Source: Elysia marginata
Lineage: Eukaryota > Mollusca > Gastropoda > Plakobranchidae
NCBI GenBank assembly: GCA_019649035.1
Contig: BMAT01007256.1
Location: forward strand, 378,507-420,957
DNA: 42,451 nucleotides
Direction of reading: 5' to 3'
Shown here: piece after piece, positions 1 to 8,639 of the stretch
Layout of the letters: every line of letters begins with the position of its first letter
Position numbering within the stretch: the first letter of the stretch is position 1
Made by a program: the position numbers and the translations under genes
Notes under the pieces: model-generated
The model's database searches: none
What the model was told of the DNA's origin: nothing
The model's input: only the letters and a program-made list of their open reading frames with translations

Positions 1-450
1 CCCATAGATCTAGAATCAAACAACAAGCTTAGAACCCTAAATGTAACATTGGGCCTGAATCTAGAGTTGATTTATTTATCAGCTTCCTCTCGAATCTCAA
101 ACAATTTTGAAATATTATTAGCTTTTTGTGTTCAGTAGGAGTAGGAAGGTGTTGCGCATCGAAATTTTATTCGCTAAAAAGTCTCTCTGTAATATCAATG
201 TTCAATCACAGTTTCAGGTTTCAACAAAAACAAAATCGACTCTAGATTGTCATTGTTTTTTAACTTTGTTGAAATTAGAAAAGTATATAATGTCTCTCAA
301 GTTCTAGGTATAGCCAACCATCTTTGCCAACTTTGTACAAACGTGTTGATAAAGCTTTTGTGCGTGCAAAATTTCCCGTCCTCGTTGGCAAAATTAAGAA
401 ATCTTATTAATAATAAGAAACGCTCTCTTAAAATCTATTTCTTTTAATAT
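1..450. other. AT-rich flank without a recognised gene
   Basis: No coding, RNA or repeat signature was recognised. The open frame at 247-447 starts at a TTG and has biased, low-information composition, so it is not called a gene. Confidence 0.5.
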
Positions 451-526
451 CTCTCTCTCTCTCTCTGTGCGTCTCTCTCTCCCTCTCTCTCTCCCTCTCT
501 CTCTCCATCTATCTCTCTCTGTATTT
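451..526. repeat. (CT)n microsatellite
   Basis: This is an imperfect run of CT dinucleotides with occasional CCCT, GTGCGT and ATCT interruptions. It makes up most of an apparent 125-codon frame rich in Leu and Ser (467-844), which is therefore an artefact of the repeat. Confidence 0.9.
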
Positions 527-732
527 CTCTCACCCACTCTTTTTCATCTTCCCATTGACCATCAAATGTCTCTTTATATAACTATCTATCTATCTATCTA
601 TCTATCTATCTCCGTATTTTTCTCACCCACTCTTTTTCATCTTCCCGTTGGCCATCAAATGTCTCTCTCTCTATCTATCTCTCTTTATTTCTCTCACCCA
701 CTCTTTTTCCATCTTCCCGTTGACCATCAAAT
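521..732. repeat. Three-copy minisatellite with CTAT core
   Basis: A block of about 50 bp containing TCACCCACTCTTTTT and CATCTTCCC and ending in CCATCAAAT occurs three times, at about 521-572, 614-665 and 685-732. The copies differ by a few substitutions, for example CCATTGACC against CCGTTGGCC. A (CTAT)n tract at 583-611 separates copies 1 and 2, and a shorter CT/CTAT mix separates copies 2 and 3. The arrangement suggests amplification of a unit made of unique DNA plus microsatellite. Confidence 0.85.
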
Positions 733-839
733 TTTCTTTAATTATCGAGTCCGAGCAATTTTAACGAAGAGAATAAAATGCTTGATTAAATCAAAGCGAG
801 ACAAAACAGTTTCATATATTATAAAGTTATCTACTGAAG

Positions 840-1179
840 TATAATTCTCCAGTCCTCCACCTTTCTGCGGCCTGTATTCAGATTTGAATCAGACATACAG
901 ACACACACACATGCCCTCTTTCTCTCGTTCTCTTTCAGCGCACGCTCCCTCTGAATACCATTACTCCAATTTGCTCTGTAGCGGTCTCTCTCAGTGTTTT
1001 TAAGTAAAACAGTGAATATCTATAGCATAATTTTAATAGTGTAGTTCAAATGATTCACTATCAAGACGATTGTGTTAATCTAAGCAAAGAGGCTGGAGAG
1101 AAAGAGGGCTGGTTACGCGTAAACGCATCAGTGCATACCACAGAAATAGAGCCGGTAAATTCAAAAGATAATAGCGGCA
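840..1179. other. Intergenic sequence before the inverted repeat
   Basis: No gene is recognised. A short (AC)n tract lies at 898-911. Around 1143-1180 there are small pieces such as AATAGAGCCGGTAAA and AATAGCGGCAA that also occur, in the same orientation, inside the right arm of the inverted repeat at 1480-1634. This segment therefore probably belongs to the same rearranged element. Confidence 0.5.
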
Positions 1180-1324
1180 AGTACAAACACACATGTCATA
1201 CTACACAGCCTACACTAAACCACTAGGCGTATGCTTTGTTTACGGCTCTAAGTTAGCACTCTTGTCACAGAGGGTAAGGCTCAGTTCTTCCTCTTTCTCA
1301 CTATTCAATTCTCTTTGATCTAAG
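1180..1324. repeat. Left arm of a large inverted repeat
   Basis: The reverse complement of 1480-1634 matches this arm through clear blocks: AGTACAAACACAC at the outer edge, CCTACACTAAACCACTAG, GTATGCTTTGTTTAC, GGCTCAGTTCT and ATTCAATTCTCTTTG towards the centre. The arms differ by small indels and substitutions, so the palindrome is old or was never exact. The spacer is about 155 bp. The motif CACTAGGCGTATGCTTTG here reads CACTAGACGTATGCTTTG in the other arm. Confidence 0.85.
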
Positions 1325-1479
1325 TAAAGGGGCATTTCATAATGATTGGAGTAGGCTTAGTTTGCAGCAACAGTAGATCGAGTCCTCAGCCGACTTCAAC
1401 CCGACCATGACGCTTGAGCTTTCAACGAACATGGGAGGGGGGGGGGAGGCGATGGCCTAGGTCCCCGTACTCACACAAC

Positions 1480-1634
1480 CTAAGAGCAAAGAGAATTGAA
1501 TAGCGGCAACAGGGAGAACTGAGCCTCACTCTGTATGATAACAGTGCTAACAACAGCGTATGCGAATAGAGCCGGTAAACAAAGCATACGTCTAGTGGTT
1601 TAGTGTAGGCTTTAGTAGTAAGTGTGTTTGTACT
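1480..1634. repeat. Right arm of a large inverted repeat
   Basis: This is the partner of 1180-1324. Its outer edge (GTGTGTTTGTACT at 1622-1634) directly abuts the first codons that can be aligned to Penelope-like coding sequence. The spacer contains a G-rich stretch at about 1433-1449. In Penelope-like elements, terminal repeats and inverted partial copies next to a 5'-truncated body are common. I infer that these arms are element-derived, but this is not proven. Confidence 0.8.
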
Positions 1635-2200
1635 CATTAATAGGAACACCATCAAAATTAGCTACAGCTGTTTGCCAAGCTTAAAACAGGCCATATTGAA
1701 CCACAACAAACGCCTGTTACTAAAACATAAAGCAAACGCAGAAAACGCATCAGCATCTACAAGTCTGTGTAACCGCCGGAAGAATAGTGAATGTCTCCTA
1801 GATGGCAAATGCCTCACAGAATGCATTGTTTATAAGACTACAGTGACGCAGCCAGCAGCCAACAAAAAAGACACCTATGTAAGACTCATCGACAACAACT
1901 TTAAAACGAGGTATATATAACCTACATAAATCATCATTCAAATCCGAACATAAAAAATCTTCAACCAAGCTTAGCGAGTTCATCTGGAAACTTAATAGTA
2001 ATAACACCTACCACAAAATTGAATAGCAAATTTTGAAAAAAAAAACTAGAATCTTACACACACGATATGAAATGTTGCACTTTATGCCTGCAAGAAAAAT
2101 TCGAAATCCTGAACAACGCATCAACGCTCATCCACCGAAAGGAAATTTTCACCTTTTGTGTACACAAGAAATGTCACCTCTTGATTAACTTCCAAAATGG
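1635..2200 (+). mobile_element. Penelope-like retroelement, 3' end with GIY-YIG endonuclease remnant
   Basis: The translation begins with SYSCLPSLKQAILNHNK, which resembles the linker after the reverse transcriptase in Penelope-like elements. A Cys-containing segment follows (CNRRKNSECLLDGKC), then CIVYKTTV, DTYVRLIDNNFKTRY and, after a small frame problem at 1918, LHKSSFKSEHKKSS and LSEFIWKLN. This order matches the C-terminal GIY-YIG nuclease with its zinc-binding Cys pair. The GIY and YIG blocks are degenerate: YVRL stands where YIGL is usual. In-frame stops and a small shift after 2025 break the rest. The final LLINFQNGVY is followed by a stop at 2208-2210, inside the ribozyme. The reverse transcriptase is absent, so the copy is 5'-truncated and dead. 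Confidence 0.82.
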
Positions 2201-2246
2201 TGTCTACTGAGGAGTGGAGACACCCACGAAACACGGTGTCTAGATG
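2201..2246 (+). ncRNA. Hammerhead ribozyme of Penelope type
   Basis: The complete conserved core is visible. CTGAGGA at 2207-2213 fits CUGANGA, GAAA is at 2228-2231, and the cleavage triplet GTC is at 2238-2240. Stem I is TCTA (2203-2206) with TAGA (2241-2244), extendable by two G-U pairs. Stem II is GTGG (2214-2217) with CCAC (2224-2227) and a six-base loop. Stem III is very short, ACA (2231-2233) with TGT (2237-2239) and loop CGG. Penelope-like elements are known to carry hammerheads with minimal stem III that often work best as dimers. The position right behind the GIY-YIG frame fits that family. Predicted cleavage is after C2240. Activity is inferred, not shown. Confidence 0.88.
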
Positions 2247-2274
2247 ATGACATAGGAAGGTAGATCTAATATTA

Positions 2275-2301
2275 ATATTTATTTATAGATTTATTTATTT
2301 G
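2275..2301 (-). repeat. AAATAAAT-type tail of the RTE-like LINE
   Basis: On the minus strand the LINE sequence runs directly into a short TAAATAAA repeat. Such 3' microsatellite tails are usual for RTE and related LINEs. Here the tail follows straight after the fingers/palm part of the reverse transcriptase, so the 3' end of the coding region is missing. Confidence 0.6.
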
Positions 2302-5030
2302 TTCCAGGCTTTCCAAAGGGACTGGTGGAGGATCTAATTATTAAGTTTGTAAAAACGGTGGATGCCATAACTGTTATCTCCCGATTTATGTTACAATCTG
2401 CAGTCAGATAGCTTAAAATCTGTGACATTTTCCACACTTTTTCCATCAATGAAAACGTCACTATTTGACTTGGGTTGATTTTCATGACTTTGGACTTGGA
2501 GTGACTTATCTTTAACCCGATTGACCTTGCTGTTGTTTCCACGCAACTTGTTTTCTCTTTTTGATAGTGAGAGAGAAAGGCTATATCATCTGCAAAAACT
2601 TAATCCTCAAGATGGTTGAACGGCTGCCATGTGATTCACCTAGGTTGTTGGTTGGCGGCTCTTTTCCTTACCCAATCAATAGCAATAGGAACGAGGAGAG
2701 GAGATATGATACAGCCTTGCCCGACTCCTGATTTTACCTAAAAATAATCACTTTGTTGCCCTCCATGTCTCACGCAGCACTGGCTGTTGGCATACATGTC
2801 AGACAAGATGTTGACAATTTTCTGCGGAATTCCATATTCTTGGAGTATTTTCCATAAAGTTTTATGATACAGGCTGTCAAAAGCCTTTTCAAAATCGATG
2901 AAAGGATGACCTGACATAATATCTTGCCGGGAACAGACAGGAGGTTAATTCTTTGCCAGTTGTCACACTGGGATAGGTCTCCTTTCTCAGGAAGCTTGAA
3001 AAGGATTCCTTTTCTCCAGGCATCTGGGACTTTCTTCTCTGTCCATACTCTGTTGAATAGGCCGATAAGGCACTTAGCGCCCATTGATGGATCTGCTTTC
3101 AACATGTCAGTTGTGATGCGATCTCCGCCACGAGCACGGTTACTTTTACTTTTTGCAATGACTTCCTCAGTTTCTAAACATGTGATAGGACCTTTCTTCA
3201 TCTTGGAGCGTAGGGTTTATAACATAAAAAATACTTAAAACGGAACGATATACCCCCTACCCACATCCTACATTATTAACACCCACCCCGTACGAGTTAA
3301 AAGCAATAGATCCAACATTAAATGTATTGAAAATAATCAAATCCAAAAAAGAATCTTGATGGAAAAGTGAATGCGAAATTATTTTTATACTCAATGTAAC
3401 TAACCAACCGGGTCATCGAATATAGATAGATAAGGCAGAGGAGAAAAAGGACCTTTCTTCATTTCCGTTTCTTTTCCTTTCCCCTAGCTCTATGTACAAG
3501 GGCCTTTCTGGGTCGGATCTGTTTCAGATTGTCTTAAAATGGTTTGCCTACCTTTCACATTGGTCTTCTAGTTTGGTAATGAGCTTTTCTTTTTAACCTT
3601 TAACTGTTGAGGGTTGGCTAGGTTTGTTCTGGTTAAATCTCTTGTAATTCTGTAAAGAGTCTGGGTATCTTCTCTAGAGACTGCTTCTTGGACCCCAGAT
3701 GCTTTGTCTTCCAAAAATGTCTTTATCGTTCCTTGCAACTGTTTTAACCAATTTGGTTTTTTTTTCGCTCTGTAAGCTGTAATGGCAGCGATTCTTCGCT
3801 TGGCTTGATAGAAGTCCCTTTTTTGAGCCTTTTCATTTCTTCAATGAGTTTCCAAGTTTCATTGCTGACCCAAGGTTTCTTCGAGGTTTTCTTATATCCC
3901 AAGATCTGTTCACTTGTATTAATGAAAGCATCTTGAACTTGAGAGCAGTATTCGTCTAAATCGTCCATGGGAATTTCATTAAGGAGATGGAATCGGTTTG
4001 AAAGTTCAATACTAAAGGCCTCTTTTGATGCTGGGTTTTTTAATTTGGTAGAGTCAAATAGTATTGGTGGTTGGTGTTTTTTTTGTGTTAATCTTTAAGT
4101 CTCATTTTGGTTAGGACTAGATTGTGATCACTACCAATGTCACCCCTCGGATCGCCCGACATCAAGAGATCATCGCCATCGTCGATTTATAGTTACATGG
4201 TCAATCTGGTTTCTGGTCTTTCCATCTTTCCATGTCTCCTTATGGATATCTTTGTGTTTGAAAATTGTTCTCTCAATGACAAGGTTGTTCCCTAAACAGA
4301 ATTCTAGAAATCTTTCTCCATTTTTGTTTCTTACCCCAAGTCCGTGTTTGCCCATGTACTCTTCAAAATTAGTGTTGTCTGATTCTACTTTAGCATTAAG
4401 GTCTCCCATGACAATGGTTCTATCATGTTTTGGGATATAAGTTCAAATTTCTCGAAGTTTGGAGTATTTTTTTTCTTTTTCGTCATCTGCAGCATCCTCT
4501 GTTAGTGCATAGAATTGCACGATAGTAAGTTTTGCAAATCTGGAATATAGTCATGCGCTAATAATCCTATGATTGATTAGTTCCCATTCCATTGCGCTTT
4601 TGTTGGTTTTCCTGTCAAAGATCAAGGCCACACGTCCTCTGTACAATTCATCATCCCTACATGAATAATAGATTACCTCTCCAGTTGGGGCCACATATTT
4701 GTTCGCTCCATTCCACCTTACCTCACTTTCACCCAAGATGTTAAGCCTATACTTTAGCATGAAATAGTTCGCCATCACTTGGGCTGTCTTTCCTGTTTCA
4801 AACATGGTTTGAGCATTCCATGCGTCCTATCTCACCTGGTGCCTCTGGGAGATCATTGACGGGGTCGGGTCAAAGGCTTCCTTGCGGGTTTGGCCTTTTA
4901 CCTTCATGGAGGGCATATCTGCCCGAGTCGCTGGAGTTCCGTCCAGGGCTTGCTGTGATAGTGTTCTTCTTTTTAGTGTTTCTGTAGCGGATTTATTTTT
5001 ACACGGTGGCTTGCTGGCCCAACGCATAAC
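2291..5030 (-). mobile_element. Decayed RTE-type LINE (endonuclease plus reverse transcriptase)
   Basis: Read from right to left, the order is endonuclease, linker, reverse transcriptase. The nuclease part includes NILGESEVRWNG (4700-4740), MGDLNAKVE (4385-4409), HGLGVRNKNGERFLEFC and NQIDHVTINRRWR (4170-4215). These are the catalytic Asp, Asn and His blocks of the AP-like nuclease. The linker contains KKPWVSNETWKLIEEMK (3840-3880). The polymerase shows VPDAWRKGILFKLPEKGD (about 3010), a frameshifted GVGQGCIISPLL (about 2700-2740) and the catalytic FADD (about 2590). Then TARSIGLKISHSKSKVMKIN follows. The nuclease resembles the retrotransposon-derived domain found in proteins annotated craniofacial development protein 2. 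Frameshifts, stops and a nested insertion at 3202-3447 show that the copy is inactive. Confidence 0.85.
3187..3462. mobile_element. 246-bp insertion with 15-bp target duplication inside the LINE
   Basis: The 15-mer AGGACCTTTCTTCAT occurs at 3187-3201 and again at 3448-3462. Between the copies lie 246 bp without LINE coding similarity, ending in GAGAAAA on the plus strand. Removing the insert and one copy joins the LINE frame, which reads MKKGPITCLETEE on the minus strand directly after the left copy. A duplication of this length and an A-rich right end suggest target-primed integration of a short plus-strand retroelement. I do not recognise the inserted family. Confidence 0.75.
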
Positions 5031-5099
5031 GGTCCGCCTCCCCCTTGGGTACCGGGTTTCCGACCGGTATCTAGCGGAGTAGTGTGATGAGACGCTTTA

Positions 5100-8000
5100 T
5101 TTTAATTGTTAAAATATTACTAAGGCAATGAAGGGTGTTGGGGAGTAGTTTATAACTCAAATAAGTTGTGGCACCCAAGTGAGTGAGAAAATTCTATCCC
5201 ACTTCCTTCCCTGTTTTACTTAGATCTATAAGGTGATGCAGGACCGTATGGCCTACTTCTTTTTGTATCAGTAAAAACTTCCTACTTCTTTTTGTATCAG
5301 TAAAAACTACAACATGGACAAAATGGATTAGAAGCTTAAAGCATAAGAATTATCTTGAAGACTTCAAATGTGGGGCTCCTAGAACATGTTTTGTTCAACT
5401 GACAGCATGGCGTGTACTCTTTGCTAGTACTATTGCATTACAAAGTACATGTACCTGCCTCTCAACCCATAACAAAGGCAACCACACTCACTTTCAAACA
5501 CAGTCCTTCCCAGATTATTTCCCAGACACTAAAAAAACTTATTTCAACAGACATGAAATAGTGAACTGCCCACGATGACAAAAAACAGGCATTTTATTTG
5601 TGATTTAGATAAAGACGACATAACTAGAAAGGTATAAACATATCAATCAAATTTTAAGGGGAAAGCTGGGTTCCTTCAGAAAAGAAATATTGGAAAGAAG
5701 CTGGCTTTCACTTTCCATTTGAAAAGCCCACTTCTTATCACTGGTTAATGTCTGAGGAAATTCTAATCAAAAAGGTAAACAGCAACACAACATGCATTAT
5801 GCATGTTAAAAAACCATAACATTTTTCATTCCTCATGCATGTTTTCAAAACCATGCCGCTTCTTAAAAAGTTTTTAAAAATTGTTAGCATAACACTAAAC
5901 AACGAATTGATCTGTGTACTTGTTTAATTCGGTCGTCTAGAGAAGAGCAGTGGGCATATTCAACATATTATCTCTATCACTGAGTGAGATTATACTCAAA
6001 AACGTATTATAATTTGGTCAATGCTGTGATCCTGGTGTTTGTCAGAATTTTTGTTCCATTCAATACAGGAAGTCTGGTATCCTGTTTTGTATTATTTCTG
6101 CGCAATGGGTTTTTATTCAAGCAGTAGTCTTTGGTTTCTTGACTGCATGCATCGCTTGTTTATAAAACAATGATGGGCAGAACAAATGTAAATTTTTGTT
6201 TGTGATATTGTGAGTTGACCATCACTGAGCACCCTTCTGTGTGGCAGCCACTCTGATTTGTGTCAATGGTCCCATAGAATTTTTTTTATTTGCCAAGATT
6301 TTCATGTATTTAGCTGGGAGTAAAGAGTCATTATTTCAGAGATTTATCTTTTGAATACTTTCAAATTTCTTCACTTAGCTAGGCTCAATGTTAATGTCTG
6401 CCGTAAAATATGTCATGTTTACTTTAGGCACAACTATCAGGACGTTGTTCAGTTCTTATCAAAGCACATCTTCAATAGTGATATAAGTCATTTTATGGTG
6501 GATCCCTGCAGCACTTTTACCTCAGTCATGCTTTTGTTGGTTTTCTTTACTTCTCAGGTAATATTTCAGCACTGGAGAAACGTCTTGCCAAAATTCTCAG
6601 TTAAGCCTTATGTCAGTACAGTGCTGCATGCTTAAGGTCTTCAATATTCAAACCACATATATGTCACACAGTTATATTCTTTTACCCCAATCTAGATTTG
6701 ATAAGGATGTCCATACAGGGGTGTCGCCCTAGTTAAGTCGAAGCTTCATGGTAATAAATGTGTAGGGGTCCCACAAAATGAGTGCACATGCGGTTATACT
6801 CGGTTATACACTTAGAGAGGCCTTTAAAACTACAAAAGCTTTTAAAGGTAGTGAAAATTTAATTTTTTATATCTTATGTCTTGGGTTATTGCCCTTAAAA
6901 ACATTAAATCCAAGTGGCCTAATTAAAAAAAAACATGAAGAAAGTTTGACTTTAAGTTTTCATATTGTAGCAGGCAAAAGGGCATTAACGTGTTCTACCG
7001 CCTTATAGAAAACATTTTTAACATTTTATCGTCTCATTGAATATGACGAAAAGCATCATAAACGTTCAAATTATGCAAAAGCAATTTTGACTGAAATTTG
7101 ACCAAGAACTCGAAAATGAATTATCCGTCGCCGCGTGTAGACTCAATTTGTGGAAGTGCTACACAAATTATGTCTGATTTTGTTAGAAATAATGGATTTT
7201 CTGCTGTGAGATGCGTTATTTTAAATCATTACAAATCGTCCTGACAAAATGAAGAGTAAACAGTGGCACCCCTGTGCTAAAACTTTTTGCCAGTATTAAT
7301 TTTGTTTAGTAGAATTTTTTTGTCCAATGTCCTATAAAATTTTCAAAGAGTATGTTCAAGATTTAAAAACTGTCTTCAATCGTCTAAAATTCCACTCTGG
7401 AATTTTCCCGGGGATACTTTTGTCTCTTTATCAAGATAGCTTGTTTTGTACTTTTTTTCAATTTTATTGAAATGAGTACTTTAAAAAATTGTTTTTCAAT
7501 CAATCTGTTTACAATTCAATAGGATTCATGTGATTCGACTCTCTGCTCTAGGTTCTCAGTTCACCTTCTGCATTTATTGCTCGAGAAATAAACAAGTGAA
7601 AAGTTGTCATGTTTCGCTATGATGTTTACCAATACTGCCTGCTGTGAAAAATCAAGCAAGCAAGCTTTGCTGCTGCTTTTGTTATCCAATTACTCATTTT
7701 GCCATCACTTGAAGTGGACCTACATGAATCAAAGTTTTATATAACGGTATTCAAAAACACTGTTGACAACTTTCACATGTTGCAAATTCCACGTGGTGCT
7801 TGAGAGAGAGCAGCACATTGCAAGAGCCACTGTGTTCTCAAAAATTCAAAGTATCGATCAATGAATGAGAAAAGTATTAAAAATATATCACATTTTATCC
7901 TAGCAAGCACAACTAAAGTCAGAGCCATATTGCCAACTCCTTACATCACCACCCTTCCCAGTTTGTTCAAACCCTTTGGTCTGTAAAAAATGCATGTGAT

Positions 8001-8330
8001 GTATATATGTACCATTTTTCAATGTTTCATTCATTCTGTAAAACTTCTAAATCTTGTCAATATTCCTTCCATTTTCATATTATCAAGTAAAGGAAGAAAG
8101 CCAGTAATTACTCAAAAAATGTTTAAAAAAATAAATAGAATCAAAGACTCCTGGGTTAAATGTTTTCATTTTGGGAATATACTCTCAAATTCATTCTTCA
8201 TGCATATTTTAAACTGTTGATATTTTCATGCTTTGATAAAATGCCTGGTTTGCCTAAAGTTAAACACTGCTCAGGTATTGTTACACTTTATTGGAGAAAA
8301 GTCCACATCTTGTCTGGCAATCTTTGGTTA
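5100..8330. other. AT-rich intergenic DNA
   Basis: No conserved protein, tRNA or rRNA signature was seen. A 29-bp unit (CCTACTTCTTTTTGTATCAG followed by TAAAAACTT) is duplicated in tandem at 5252-5280 and 5281-5309. The frames at 6351-6635 and 6778-7008 show no domain I know and have the composition of translated AT-rich DNA. Confidence 0.5.
5252..5309. repeat. Tandem duplication of a 29-bp unit
   Basis: Two adjacent copies are identical except at the last base. The lack of divergence suggests a recent slippage or an assembly-level duplication. Confidence 0.9.
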
Positions 8331-8332
8331 CT

Positions 8333-8623
8333 TGACATCTTAATAAAATGGCACTGCTGACATCTTAATAAAATGGCAATGCTGACATCGTAATAAAATG
8401 GCACTGCTGTATGCACTGCTGGCATCGTAATAAAATGGCAATGCTGACATCGTAATAAAATGGCACTGCTGACATTGTAATAAAATTTATATGCTGGCAT
8501 AGTAAAAAATTGATCTATTGGCGTAGTAAAAAGTTCATCTGCTGGCACAGTAAAAAATGGCACAGCTGACAAAGTAAAATGGATCTGCTGATATAATTAA
8601 AAAAATGAATCTGCTGACATAGT
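8333..8623. repeat. Minisatellite of about 27 bp, roughly ten units
   Basis: Units follow the pattern CTGACATCGTAATAAAATGG plus a short tail such as CACTG or CAATG. The left half is well conserved. The right half (after about 8485) drifts to forms such as CTGGCATAGTAAAAAATTGA and ends in the palindrome at 8615-8635. A partial unit (TATGCACTGCTGG) lies near 8410. The minus-strand frame over this array is only the repeat in translation. Confidence 0.9.
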
Positions 8624-8635
8624 CAAACTATGTCA
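8615..8635. repeat. Short perfect hairpin at the minisatellite edge
   Basis: TGACATAGT and ACTATGTCA flank a three-base CAA loop. The left arm is part of the last repeat unit and the right arm is its exact inverse. Confidence 0.8.
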
Positions 8636-8639
8636 TCAT

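Noticed and set aside
467..844. 125-codon plus-strand frame rich in Leu, Ser and Tyr
   Set aside because: It is translation of CT and CTAT repeats; the unit repeats at DNA level and no domain is present.
8288..8572. 94-codon minus-strand frame with repeated CQQCHF-like segments
   Set aside because: It is the 27-bp minisatellite read in one frame; a period that is a multiple of three keeps it open.
8333..8623. Regularly spaced repeat as a CRISPR array
   Set aside because: The units are contiguous without unique spacers and the DNA is from an animal nucleus.
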